DNA of 64,000 nucleotides, from assembly GCA_049324875.1 (NCBI GenBank), contig JBMONC010000045.1, positions 24,823 through 88,822 of the forward strand, written 5' to 3'. The stretch is from JAWLHU01 sp049324875. Lineage in GTDB: Bacteria; Bacillota; Sulfobacillia; Symbiobacteriales; Symbiobacteriaceae. A program made the translations under genes and the position numbers. Under the pieces are notes generated by a model. That model did not search any database and was not told the DNA's origin. It was given only the letters and a program-made list of their open reading frames with translations. Positions 42,150-49,755 of the stretch are shown piece after piece (the stretch's first letter is position 1; each line of letters starts with the position of its first letter).

Positions 42150-42749
42150 ATGCCCACCCTCGGGCCCGTCACCCTGTCCGGCCGGTATGTCCGGTTGGAG
42201 CCGCTCCGCATGCACCACCTGGATCCGCTGCTGGAAGCCGGGTCGGACGACCGAATCTGGGCCTGGCTCCCCAGGAGACTCCAGTCCGCCGAGGCGATGG
42301 AACAGTTCATCGCCGAGGCGATGGCCGCCGAACAGCGGGAGCAGGAGTACGCCTTCGCGGTGGTGCTCCGGGACTCGGGTCGGGTGGTGGGCAGCACCCG
42401 CTACTGTGACATCGCCCCCTCCGCCCGCGGCCTGGAGATCGGTTGGACCTGGTACGCCCCGGAGTACTGGCAGACCCGGGTCAACCCTGAGTCCAAGTAC
42501 CTGCTGCTCCGGCACGCCTTCGAGGAGTGGCAGGCGATCCGGGTCTACTTCAAGGCCGATGAGCGCAACCTCCGCTCCCGTGCGGCCATCGCGAAGCTGG
42601 GGGCGCAGTTTGAAGGAATCCTTCGCAACCACCGGATCCGGCCGGATGGGAGCTACCGCGGGTCGGCCGTCTACTCGATCATCGAGAGTGAATGGCCGGC
42701 TGTGAAGGCGGCGCTCCTGGACCGGCTCTCCCCGGGGCAGCCCGCCTGA
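42150..42749 (+). CDS. GNAT acetyltransferase, RimJ/RimL-like
   Basis: 199 residues from ATG 42150 with AGGAGG 8 bases upstream. The N-terminus LSGRYVRLEPLRMHHLDPLL and VVGSTRYCDIAPSARGLEIG, GWTWYAPEYWQT, and AIRVYFKADERNLRSRAAIAKLGA match the ribosomal-protein-alanine-acetyltransferase type of GNAT. It transfers acetyl from acetyl-CoA to an amine; the substrate is not known. Confidence 0.88.
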   Translation: MPTLGPVTLSGRYVRLEPLRMHHLDPLLEAGSDDRIWAWLPRRLQSAEAMEQFIAEAMAAEQREQEYAFAVVLRDSGRVVGSTRYCDIAPSARGLEIGWTWYAPEYWQTRVNPESKYLLLRHAFEEWQAIRVYFKADERNLRSRAAIAKLGAQFEGILRNHRIRPDGSYRGSAVYSIIESEWPAVKAALLDRLSPGQPA

Positions 42750-42912
42750 AGCCGCCTCCCATGTGCAAGGAGGCGAATTATACCCCGGTCTCACCATCTC
42801 CCGCAACAGCGGCCCTCAGACTTCGCCTCCGGCGAGATTCGCCGGCCTGGCTGGCCCGCCTCCCCCGGGTTCCCCTACCATGGAGGAAACGAGCTCGTGG
42901 GGAGGCGTAGAC

Positions 42913-43284
42913 ATGACATTTCGCGCGGGCGATCTCGACGCCAGGGTGCGAGCCCTGGAAGAGATGGCGCACCACCTCCACGACGCGATCACCCAGGTGG
43001 CAGAGGCGCAGCGGGACCTGAACGCTCAGCTGGAGCGGGTGGCCCTGACCGCGGAGGCCGACCGCTCCCGGGTCCGGTCCATCGCCGAAGGCCAGCAGGG
43101 GCTGGAGGCGGAGCTGCGGGAGCTGACCCAGGCGCTGATGCCCCTGAAGGAGCAGGTCGGGCGGATCGAGGGGCGGATGGCGGGAAAGCGGGAGGCGGCC
43201 ACCCTGCTGGTCACCGCCTTTCTCTCGGCCCTCTGGGTCCTGATCAGCGTCCTGAACCTGCAGGTCCGGCTCCGGGGGGAGTAG
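42913..43284 (+). CDS. Coiled-coil protein with C-terminal membrane anchor
   Basis: 123 residues from ATG 42913 (GGAGG 7 bases upstream). Residues about 5-90 are a continuous heptad coiled coil (RVRALEEMAHHLHDAITQV, LEAELRELTQALMPLKEQVG). A single hydrophobic helix follows (AATLLVTAFLSALWVLISVL). The layout resembles phage XhlA/BhlA-type hemolysin-holin accessory proteins and other tail-anchored coiled coils, but no phage genes are nearby. The function is unknown. Confidence 0.72.
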   Translation: MTFRAGDLDARVRALEEMAHHLHDAITQVAEAQRDLNAQLERVALTAEADRSRVRSIAEGQQGLEAELRELTQALMPLKEQVGRIEGRMAGKREAATLLVTAFLSALWVLISVLNLQVRLRGE

Positions 43285-43292
43285 CGCTCCCT

Positions 43293-43320
43293 TTGATTTG
43301 GCGGGGGAAACCCTTATACT
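43293..43320 (+). promoter_or_regulatory. Sigma-A promoter of the MBL hydrolase gene
   Basis: TTGATT, 16-bp spacer, TATACT (43315-43320), 80 bp upstream of the GTG start. Confidence 0.6.
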
Positions 43321-43399
43321 AGATGGGGCGGCACAGCGGCAGCGCTGAGGCACAAAACATGACCGGGGTCAGATCGCCCCGGCCGCTGGAGGAATCCAT

Positions 43400-44020
43400 G
43401 TGAGGCTCTGGTTCCGTGAGCTGGGCGAACTTGCCACCAACTGCTACATCGTCGCCTGTCCCGAGAGCAGCAAGGCGATGGTGATCGACCCCGGCGCCCC
43501 CGACCCCTGGATCAAGCGGACGGTCAGCCAGTTCAGCCTGACCGTCGAGCTGATCCTGCTCACCCACGGCCACGGGGACCATATCGGCGGGGTGGAGTGG
43601 GTCAAGTCCTGGACCGGGGCGCCGGTCTGGATCCACGAGGCCGACTCCCGCTACCTGAGCAGCCCGGCGCTCAACGGCAGCGCCTTCTTCGGGCAGCCCG
43701 TCGTCGTTCCGAAGGCGGATCGGCTGCTGCGGGGCGGCGAGACGGTCACCGTGGGCAGCCTCTCCTTCCAGGTGATCCACACCCCGGGCCACACCCCCGG
43801 CGGGATCTCGCTCTACACCCCCGGCCACCTGTTCGCCGGCGACACCCTCTTTGCCGGCGGGGTGGGCCGGACCGATCTGGCGGGGGGCAGCTACCCGGCC
43901 CTGGTCAAGTCGATCAAGGAGAAGCTCTTCCCCCTGCCCGACGAGACCGTGGTCTACTGCGGGCACGGCCCCACCACCACCATCGGCGACGAGCGGGAGT
44001 ACAACCCCTACGTCTCCTGA
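43400..44020 (+). CDS. MBL-fold metallo-hydrolase (glyoxalase II-like)
   Basis: 206 residues from GTG with GGAGG 7 bases upstream. The zinc motif LLTHGHGDHIGG (residues about 54-65) is H-x-H-x-D-H. Further ligands are in IHTPGHTPGGISLY, FAGDTLFAGGVGRTDLAGG and YCGHGPTTTIG. This is the family usually found between dtd and hemZ/hisS in Firmicutes (YcbL/GloB-like). The likely substrate is a thioester such as a lactoyl-thiol conjugate; not proven. Its end overlaps the convergent gene by 13 bp. Confidence 0.93.
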   Translation: MRLWFRELGELATNCYIVACPESSKAMVIDPGAPDPWIKRTVSQFSLTVELILLTHGHGDHIGGVEWVKSWTGAPVWIHEADSRYLSSPALNGSAFFGQPVVVPKADRLLRGGETVTVGSLSFQVIHTPGHTPGGISLYTPGHLFAGDTLFAGGVGRTDLAGGSYPALVKSIKEKLFPLPDETVVYCGHGPTTTIGDEREYNPYVS

Positions 44021-44310
44021 TGCCGGTCCCGGTCGAAGTCGGTGAGCGGGTTGTCGTCGCCCCGCCTGCGGGATTCCACCTCGTACCAGTCGTCGGGCGA
44101 CTCCGGGCGCTCCTTGCCCGCCGCCGCCGCCGAGCCGATCGCCCCGCCGATCACCGCGCCCGCCAGCAGCCCAGCCGGGCCGCCGGCGGCACCCAGGATC
44201 ATGCCGGCCAGCGCCCCGGTGGCCGAGCCGGTGGCCGCATCCACCCCGCCCTCGGAGACCATCCCCTCCCGGGGTACCGTCCGCCTGTGCTCATCCTCCC
44301 GCCGTGACAT
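44008..44310 (-). CDS. Glycine-zipper small protein
   Basis: 100 residues from ATG 44310, with a perfect AAAGGAGG 7 bases upstream. The centre is a glycine/alanine-rich segment (ATGSATGALAGMILGAAGGP, LLAGAVIGGAIGSAAAAG), the glycine-zipper pattern of membrane-inserting helical hairpins. The N-terminus (SRREDEHRRTVPREG) and C-terminus (DDWYEVESRRRGDD) are charged. No family function is known. Divergent from marR and a candidate for its regulon. Confidence 0.75.
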   Translation of the reverse strand: MSRREDEHRRTVPREGMVSEGGVDAATGSATGALAGMILGAAGGPAGLLAGAVIGGAIGSAAAAGKERPESPDDWYEVESRRRGDDNPLTDFDRDRHQET

Positions 44311-44348
44311 CGCAACCCCTCCTTTCGGATTACGGTTCCCTTTGACCC

Positions 44349-44394
44349 TTGACACCATCCATTCCTCTTGGTTATAATCGGAAAGTAAATACTT
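44349..44394 (+). promoter_or_regulatory. Consensus promoter and palindromic operator of marR
   Basis: TTGACA (44349-44354), 18-bp spacer, TATAAT (44373-44378). A 12-bp perfect palindrome AAGTAAATACTT (44383-44394) covers the expected start of transcription. AT-rich palindromes of this kind are typical MarR-family operators, so autorepression is likely. Confidence 0.72.
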
Positions 44395-44465
44395 AACGCC
44401 ATTAATCTTCGCCCCGGGGGAAATTCCGGCAGAAGTTGGCGCCATCACCGTACGGGGGTGACCCG

Positions 44466-44900
44466 ATGAAGGATGACCCCATCGCTCCCTACATCCCGCG
44501 GCTCGAAGAGGCCTTCAACCACATGATCCGCTTCATGAACTCGGCGGCGACCAAGTACCAGAGCGTCGCCCCCGGGCCGCTCATGTCGGGCAGCCAGCGC
44601 ATTGTGCTGCGCGCCCTGGCCAACAGCGGACCGTTCCAGGTCTCCGAGGTGGCCAACCAGCTCGGGGTTACGCTGAGCGCGGCCACCGGCCTGGTCGACC
44701 GGCTGGTGAAGGCCAAGCTGGTCACCCGCGAGCGTGACCAGGAGGACCGGCGGGTGGTCTGGGTCAAGATCACCCCGGAGGGGGAGCAGGCGGTGAAGGC
44801 CGCCGAGGAGCGGCGGCGCGCCGCCTTCCGGGAGATGGTGAAGAACCTCCCGGAGGAGGATCTGGCCCGGCTCTGTGACATCCTGGAGCGACTGGGCTGA
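44466..44900 (+). CDS. MarR-family transcriptional regulator
   Basis: 144 residues. The winged helix is clear: LRALANSGPFQVSEVANQLG, VTLSAATGLVDRLVKAKLVT, and the wing RERDQEDRRVVWVKITPEG. The flanking N- and C-terminal helices form the dimer interface. MarR proteins repress efflux or stress genes and release DNA on binding a ligand. A strong promoter with a palindromic operator precedes it. A membrane protein gene lies 94 bp downstream. Confidence 0.93.
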   Translation: MKDDPIAPYIPRLEEAFNHMIRFMNSAATKYQSVAPGPLMSGSQRIVLRALANSGPFQVSEVANQLGVTLSAATGLVDRLVKAKLVTRERDQEDRRVVWVKITPEGEQAVKAAEERRRAAFREMVKNLPEEDLARLCDILERLG

Positions 44901-44994
44901 AGATCCGTATTCACAGCCGGCAGGAGTTCGTCCTAATGGGGAGAATCTGATGGGCCTGTGAATCGTCCAGTCCAAGTGGGAGGGTGTCGCACTC

Positions 44995-45360
44995 ATGGTT
45001 CACACGATCCTCTGGCTTACCATCCTTGGCGTCGCGCTGCTCATTCCCAACGTGCTGGCCATCCGCTTTGCACTCCTGGGGGTGGGCGATCCGGTCCCCG
45101 CCATTCCGGCCCGCACCTCGGCTCCGGCCCGCGCTGCGGCCCAGGCCCGCCCCAGCGTGAAGCGCCCCTCGCCCCGCTTCGTGCGCGGCGGCTACCTGTG
45201 GAAGGCGCTCAGCCCCATCCTCTTCGGGGTCTCCTTCATCCTGGGTCTGGCCATCCAGGGCCCGGTGGGGTACGGGATCATGGCGGCCGGTCTGCTGAAC
45301 ATGATCTGGGGGTTCCTCGGCTGGGATGCGTACATCCCCGGCAAGTGGGGGCAGCGGTAA
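44995..45360 (+). CDS. Small membrane protein, Pro/Ala-rich loop
   Basis: 121 residues. TM1 is TILWLTILGVALLIPNVLAIRFALLGVG. A Pro/Ala/Arg-rich loop (residues about 35-65) follows, then two hydrophobic segments (LSPILFGVSFILGLAIQGPV, GIMAAGLLNMIWGFLGW). No family is recognised. Position behind marR suggests it may belong to the MarR regulon, but it has its own GGGAGGG site. Confidence 0.68.
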   Translation: MVHTILWLTILGVALLIPNVLAIRFALLGVGDPVPAIPARTSAPARAAAQARPSVKRPSPRFVRGGYLWKALSPILFGVSFILGLAIQGPVGYGIMAAGLLNMIWGFLGWDAYIPGKWGQR

Positions 45361-45440
45361 CGAGTGACGGGGCCGTGGCGACAGCGCCCGGCCCTTTCTC
45401 CTGCCCGAATCGGGTATACTGGGGATGAGGTGGGAATCGG

Positions 45441-47018
45441 GTGGGCGGGATCAGTCTGCGGGGCAACAGCCCCCTCTTCGCATCGGACCTGAAGCAGTTA
45501 GGGCATGTCTTCTTCCCGGGGGAGGAGCTGTACATCTCCGTCCCCCCGTTTGACGCGCCGCCGGCCGCCGGTGGCGCCTGGGAGGTGGAGGTGGAGGCGC
45601 TGCCGCAGGGGCCGGACTGGCAGGTCTCGGTCGCCGCCGCCGGGCCGGCCGGCGCCCGCCGGCTGGAGGGCTCCCTGCGCCAGGGGGCGGCCGAATCGCC
45701 CCGCTCCTTCGAGCACCGGCTCCGCCGGCTGGCCAAGGGGCTGCTGGTGGACGTGCTGGGTCCGCTGGTCGGCTTCAAGCCCGGCTGGGGCATCCTGACC
45801 GGGGTCCGGCCCACCAAGCTGGTCCACCAGATGTTGGATGAGGGGATCGCCGATCCTTACGCCGTCCTGACCGGCGAGTACCGGCTCTCCCCGGAGAAGG
45901 CGGCGCTGGTGACCGGGGTGGCCCGGCTGCAGCGCCCCTACCTGAACCAGGACCCCCGGGCGGTCTCGCTCTACGTCGGCATCCCCTTCTGCCCCTCCAT
46001 CTGCTCTTTCTGCTCCTTCTCCATCTACCCGATCAACGAGCACCGGGGGCAGGTCTCGCCCTTCCTGGAGGCCCTGGGGCGGGAGATGGAGATCGTGGGG
46101 CAGGCGATCGCCGACCTGGGGCTGCGGGTCCAGTCGATCTACTTCGGCGGGGGCACCCCCACCAGCCCGCGGGACGAGGACTTCGCCTGGATGCTCCGCA
46201 AGGCGGAGGAGACGCTGCTGAAGGGGCAGGCGCCCGAGGAGTACACGGTGGAGGCGGGGCGGCCCGAGACCTTCACCCGGCCCAAGCTGGAGACGATGGC
46301 GGCGGCGGGGGTGACCCGGGTCAGCGTCAACCCCCAGACCACGGTCCAGGCGACGCTGCTCCACCTGGGGCGGATCCATACGGTGGAGAAGTTCTACCGG
46401 GCCTACGATCTGGTCCGCTCCCATCCTCACCCCTTCATCGTCAACACCGACATCATCATCGGGCTGCCGGGGGAGGGGCCGGATGAGGTGGCCTACACCC
46501 TGAACGACATGCGCCGGCTCGCCCCGGACAACCTGACGGTCCACACCCTGGCGATCAAGCGGGGCTCCAAGCTCCACCAGCAGGAGGAGGCGGCGGTCGC
46601 CGCCCTGCGGGCGCTCACCCCCGGCGAGGCGGAGCAGCTGGTGCAGGAGGCGGCTCAGACCGCCCGGGCCATGGGGCAGCACCCGTACTACCTCTACCGG
46701 CAGAAGTTCATGGTCGGCTCCCTGGAGAACGTGGGCTACTCCCTGCCCGGCAAGGAGTCGCTCTACAACATCCAGATGATGGAGGAGCGGCAGACGGTGA
46801 TCGGCCTGGGCGGCGGGGCCACCTCCAAGTGGTACAAGCCGCTGGGCGGCCACCGGGGCTGGCTGCTGAAGGCGCCGGACAACCCCAACGAGCCGCTGGC
46901 CTACACCGAGCGGGCGGAGGAGCTGGCCCGGCGCAAGGTCCGGGAGCTTCACCTGATCTACGGCGACGGGGTTCCCGCAGGGGCTCCGGCCGGGGCGGGG
47001 GAGCCCGTCCTCGAGTAA
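45441..47018 (+). CDS. hemZ: Radical-SAM coproporphyrinogen III dehydrogenase HemZ
   Basis: 525 residues from GTG. The radical SAM cluster motif is IPFCPSICSFCSFS (C-x3-C-x2-C, about residues 182-189) in the context VSLYVGIPFCP. SIYFGGGTPT and RVSVNPQT follow. The N-terminal third with GILTGVRPTKLVHQMLDEG is the HemZ-specific extension that separates it from HemN/HemW. It catalyses oxygen-independent decarboxylation in haem synthesis. Its place before hisS is conserved in Clostridia. Confidence 0.94.
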   Translation: MGGISLRGNSPLFASDLKQLGHVFFPGEELYISVPPFDAPPAAGGAWEVEVEALPQGPDWQVSVAAAGPAGARRLEGSLRQGAAESPRSFEHRLRRLAKGLLVDVLGPLVGFKPGWGILTGVRPTKLVHQMLDEGIADPYAVLTGEYRLSPEKAALVTGVARLQRPYLNQDPRAVSLYVGIPFCPSICSFCSFSIYPINEHRGQVSPFLEALGREMEIVGQAIADLGLRVQSIYFGGGTPTSPRDEDFAWMLRKAEETLLKGQAPEEYTVEAGRPETFTRPKLETMAAAGVTRVSVNPQTTVQATLLHLGRIHTVEKFYRAYDLVRSHPHPFIVNTDIIIGLPGEGPDEVAYTLNDMRRLAPDNLTVHTLAIKRGSKLHQQEEAAVAALRALTPGEAEQLVQEAAQTARAMGQHPYYLYRQKFMVGSLENVGYSLPGKESLYNIQMMEERQTVIGLGGGATSKWYKPLGGHRGWLLKAPDNPNEPLAYTERAEELARRKVRELHLIYGDGVPAGAPAGAGEPVLE

Positions 47019-47032
47019 GGAGGTGCCGGGCC

Positions 47033-47917
47033 GTGTCCTTTCAGCGGATCGCCGTGATCTACAACCCCAACTCCGGCCGCCCCCGTGAGCGCACCACGGG
47101 GCTCCGGCGCTTCACCGCGCTCCTGGAGCAGGCCGGGCGGGAGGTGGCGGTCTGCCCCACCGAGCGGCCCAACCATGCCTCCGAACTGGCCCGGCAGAAG
47201 GTGGGGGAGGGCTTTGACCTGATCGTCGCCCACGGCGGGGACGGCACCATGAACGAGGTGCTCCAGGGGGTGGTGGGGAGCCGGGCCACCCTGGGCTTCT
47301 GGCCCGGGGGGACGGCCAACGTGCTGGCCGCCGAGATCCACTTCCCCTCCCGGGTGGAGGAGGTGGTCCGGCGGATCCTGGCCGGCAGGACGGTGGAGGT
47401 GACGGTGGGGAAGGCGAACGACCGCTACTTCCTGCTGATGGTCGGGGTGGGGCTGGACGCCGCCGTGGCCGGCTCGGTCGACCCCTGGCTGAAGAAGCGG
47501 TTCGGCAAGGCCGCCTTCGGCTGGGCGGCGCTCCAGTTCGCCTGGCGGTGGGAGCTGGCGCCCTTCCGGGTCCAGATCCCGGGGGACAACGAGATCGTCG
47601 GCCGCTTCGTGGTGGCCGGCAACGCCCACTCCTACGGCGGCGGCTTTCAGCTGACCCCCCGGGCCGAGCTGACCGATCCCTACCTCGACCTCTGCATCTT
47701 CACCTCCGATTCGCCGGGGGACTACCTCCGCTATGCGCTGGCGGCGGTCCTGGGGCTGCACCGGGAGATGCCGGGGGTGATCTACCGGAAGGTGACCTCG
47801 GTGCAGATCACCAGCGCCGGCCCCCGGGCGGCGCCGGTCCAGCTGGACGGCGAGGTGGTGGGCACCCTGCCGGTCTCGCTCCAGGCGATCCCCAGGGCCC
47901 TCCACCTCCTGATTTAG
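47033..47917 (+). CDS. Diacylglycerol/lipid kinase, YegS/DgkB family
   Basis: 294 residues from GTG with a perfect AAGGAGGTG 7 bases upstream. The DAGK catalytic domain shows AVIYNPNSGR, IVAHGGDGTMNEVLQG (nucleotide motif GGDGT), and FWPGGTANVLAAEI. The C-terminal half (FVVAGNAHSYGGGFQLTP, VQLDGEVVGTLPV) is the YegS beta domain. It phosphorylates a lipid such as diacylglycerol at the membrane surface. 14 bp after hemZ, probably co-transcribed. Confidence 0.93.
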   Translation: MSFQRIAVIYNPNSGRPRERTTGLRRFTALLEQAGREVAVCPTERPNHASELARQKVGEGFDLIVAHGGDGTMNEVLQGVVGSRATLGFWPGGTANVLAAEIHFPSRVEEVVRRILAGRTVEVTVGKANDRYFLLMVGVGLDAAVAGSVDPWLKKRFGKAAFGWAALQFAWRWELAPFRVQIPGDNEIVGRFVVAGNAHSYGGGFQLTPRAELTDPYLDLCIFTSDSPGDYLRYALAAVLGLHREMPGVIYRKVTSVQITSAGPRAAPVQLDGEVVGTLPVSLQAIPRALHLLI

Positions 47918-47924
47918 CGCGAAG

Positions 47925-47950
47925 CGGACGCCCCTCGGATGGGGCGTCCG
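47925..47950. terminator. Bidirectional terminator between lipid kinase and MFS gene
   Basis: CGGACGCCCC, loop TCGGAT, GGGGCGTCCG: a perfect 10-bp stem filling the gap between convergent stops. Confidence 0.75.
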
Positions 47951-49150
47951 TCAGTCTTCCAGCTCCTGCCGCAGGGCGTAGGTGGGGCGCCGGGTCATCA
48001 GCCAGACCGAGAGGAGCGTCCCGGCCCCGAGGGTGAGGGTGCCGATCCCGAAGATCCAGGAGGCGGGAACCCGGCCGTAGAGGGCGCCCAGCAGGGTGAC
48101 GGCGCCGATGGTGGCCACCGTGCTGGCCGAGCCCACCAGGCCGAGGAACCGGCCCCGCATGCTGACCGGGGTCACGTCGGCGATGAAGGCCTGGCTGGCG
48201 GGGGTGAAGATGGAGGTGGCGATGCCGTCCACGGCGCAGAGGATCAGCAGCGGCAAGGGGTTGGCGAAGAAGCCGTAGGCCAGGGTGATCAGGGCGGTCA
48301 GCAGCCCGCCGGTCAGGACCATCCGGGGCCGTCCGATCCGGTCGGCCAGGGCGCCGAAGGGGACCATCAACAGCACCACCGGCAGCGAGTAGAGCCCCCA
48401 GGAGAGGTTGATCTCCCAGGGGGTGGCCCCCACCTCCTGCATGAAGAGCGACCAGATCACGGTGTAGAGGCCGGTCAGGTAGGCCATGCTGATCCCCGGC
48501 AGGGCGGCGGCCCAGAAGGCGCCCGAGCGGAGGATCCGCTGCAGCTCGCCCCTCCGGATCGGCCCGCTCTCCGCCGCCGGCTCGGCGGGGGCGACCGGCC
48601 GCATCCCCCGGGGGAGCGCCAGCAACGCCAGGGTGGCCAGCAGGCTGAGCCCCGCCCCCGCCAGGAAGGGCGCCTGGATCCCGCCCGCCGTGTGGGCCCA
48701 GCCGCCCACCAGCGGCCCGAGCACCAGCCCGGCGGTCTCCACGGCGAAGAGGGCGCCGAAGGCCCTCCCCCGCCCCTCCGGTGCGACCAGGTCGACCACC
48801 GCCGCCCGCACCACCGGCACCACCGCCGAGGCGGCCAGCCCCTCCAGCGCCCGCAGGAGGGTAAAGGGCCAGGGGCCCCCATCCAGCAGGAAGAGGGCGG
48901 CCACCAGGGCATAGAGCGCCGCCCCGCCCAGCAGCATGGGCCGCCGTCCCCACCGGTCGCTCAGGTGGCCCATGGGCCCCTGCAGGAAGGCGTGGCTGGC
49001 CAGGTAGGCGTTGGTCATCAGGGCGATCAGCATCGGGGAGAGGCCGTGCTCGGCGGCATAGAGCGGCAGGACCGGCATGATCCCGCCGTAGCCGGTCCGG
49101 ATCAGCAGGGTGGCGGCGAAGAGGAGGATCAGGGCGGTGCGCGGCGCCAA
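47951..49150 (-). CDS. MFS transporter, multidrug-efflux type
   Basis: 399 residues from TTG 49150, chosen because GGGGGGG lies 7 bases upstream and the expected mRNA start (near 49181) falls after the upstream ATG at 49189. The longer frame runs back into the hisS leader and is not credible. Twelve hydrophobic segments; MFS motif A-like GHLSDRWGRRPMLLGGAALYALV after helix 2 (DRWGRRP) and FGALADRIGRPRMVLTGG in the second half. RALEGLAASAVVPVVRAAV corresponds to the drug-exporter motif region. Confidence 0.9.
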   Translation of the reverse strand: MAPRTALILLFAATLLIRTGYGGIMPVLPLYAAEHGLSPMLIALMTNAYLASHAFLQGPMGHLSDRWGRRPMLLGGAALYALVAALFLLDGGPWPFTLLRALEGLAASAVVPVVRAAVVDLVAPEGRGRAFGALFAVETAGLVLGPLVGGWAHTAGGIQAPFLAGAGLSLLATLALLALPRGMRPVAPAEPAAESGPIRRGELQRILRSGAFWAAALPGISMAYLTGLYTVIWSLFMQEVGATPWEINLSWGLYSLPVVLLMVPFGALADRIGRPRMVLTGGLLTALITLAYGFFANPLPLLILCAVDGIATSIFTPASQAFIADVTPVSMRGRFLGLVGSASTVATIGAVTLLGALYGRVPASWIFGIGTLTLGAGTLLSVWLMTRRPTYALRQELED

Positions 49151-49187
49151 TGGTGAGCCCCCCCAACGATCGGTGCATATCCCTCCC

Positions 49188-49196
49188 ATTGTAACA
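49188..49196 (-). promoter_or_regulatory. Extended -10 promoter of the MFS gene
   Basis: Minus strand TG-T-TACAAT (TGTTACAAT). No -35 match at 16-18 bp, as usual for extended -10 promoters. It is divergent from, and about 50 bp from, the hisS promoter. Confidence 0.55.
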
Positions 49197-49242
49197 CAGC
49201 CTGTCCAGCCCGAGCGCCTGCGGATGAATTCCGTAAAGGCGC

Positions 49243-49271
49243 TTGACAGGCGGTTCACAAGCCAGTAAAAT
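49243..49271 (+). promoter_or_regulatory. Consensus sigma-A promoter of hisS-aspS
   Basis: TTGACA, 17-bp spacer, TAAAAT. Transcription should begin near 49278, just ahead of the T-box stem I. Confidence 0.8.
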
Positions 49272-49277
49272 CCCATC

Positions 49278-49571
49278 ACAAAGGCGATGAAGGGAACCAG
49301 TACCCGCAGAGCCCCCTGCAGAGAGCCGGCCACCTGGTGCAAGGTCGGCGGGAAGGCGGCGGCGAAGGACACGACCCGGAGCTGCACCATTGAAGGCCCG
49401 CGTGCGGGCTGCGTAGGTGGTGACGGAGACTCCCGCCGTTAGCAGAGGGAGGGGGCCTTGCCGCTGCCGCGGCCGGCTCTGGGAAGGGGATGCCTGCTCT
49501 TGGTGGGCATCAACGTGGGTGGCACCGCGAGCCAAGCGCTCGTCCCATGATGGGACGGGCGTTTTTTATTT
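49278..49571 (+). ncRNA. T-box riboswitch leader of hisS-aspS with terminator
   Basis: A tRNA-sensing leader. Stem I landmarks: GGCGATGAAGGGAACCAGTA near the 5' end, the distal AGAGAGCC and GGTGCAAGG elements, and the specifier region GAAGGACACGACCCGGAG. In it CAC (His, 49370-49372) is followed at once by GAC (Asp). The antiterminator T-box sequence AACGTGGGTGGCACCGCG is at 49512-49529 (UGGN bulge pairs the tRNA acceptor end). A terminator, CGCTCGTCCCA / TGGGACGGGCG plus TTTTTT (49537-49567), ends it. Uncharged tRNA would favour read-through into hisS-aspS. Confidence 0.92.
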
Positions 49572-49641
49572 TGCCCCGGCAGCCCACGGGCTGGTGGGGC
49601 AGCGATTTTCCCGAGCCGGTGAACGGCTCCGAAGGGGGTTG

Positions 49642-49755
49642 ATGCAGGCCGTGAACTCCGAGGATCACCATCACCATGCTGTGGCACCGCAGGGGGATGC
49701 GGTGCAGAATGACCCGACCGGATCCGTTCGCACCCTACGCAAGGAGAGGATTTGA
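49642..49755 (+). CDS. Putative His-rich leader peptide of hisS (37 aa, four consecutive His codons)
   Basis: The frame begins MQAVNSEDHHHHAVAPQGDA, with codons CAC CAT CAC CAT at positions 9-12, and its stop codon (49753-49755) directly abuts the hisS GTG (49756). AAGGGGG lies 3 bases before the ATG (short spacing); a GTG three codons later is another start. A strong hairpin, GCACCGCA / TGCGGTGC (49685-49706), begins five bases after the His codons. This looks like a translational leader with re-initiation at hisS, placed downstream of the T-box terminator. The coding status is inferred from codon content and position. Confidence 0.5.
   Translation: MQAVNSEDHHHHAVAPQGDAVQNDPTGSVRTLRKERI

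Noticed and set aside
49151..49390. N-terminal extension of the MFS transporter to an ATG at 49390 or 49189
   Set aside because: It would overlap the hisS promoter and T-box, and the ATG at 49189 lies within the extended -10; the TTG at 49150 has a proper ribosome site.
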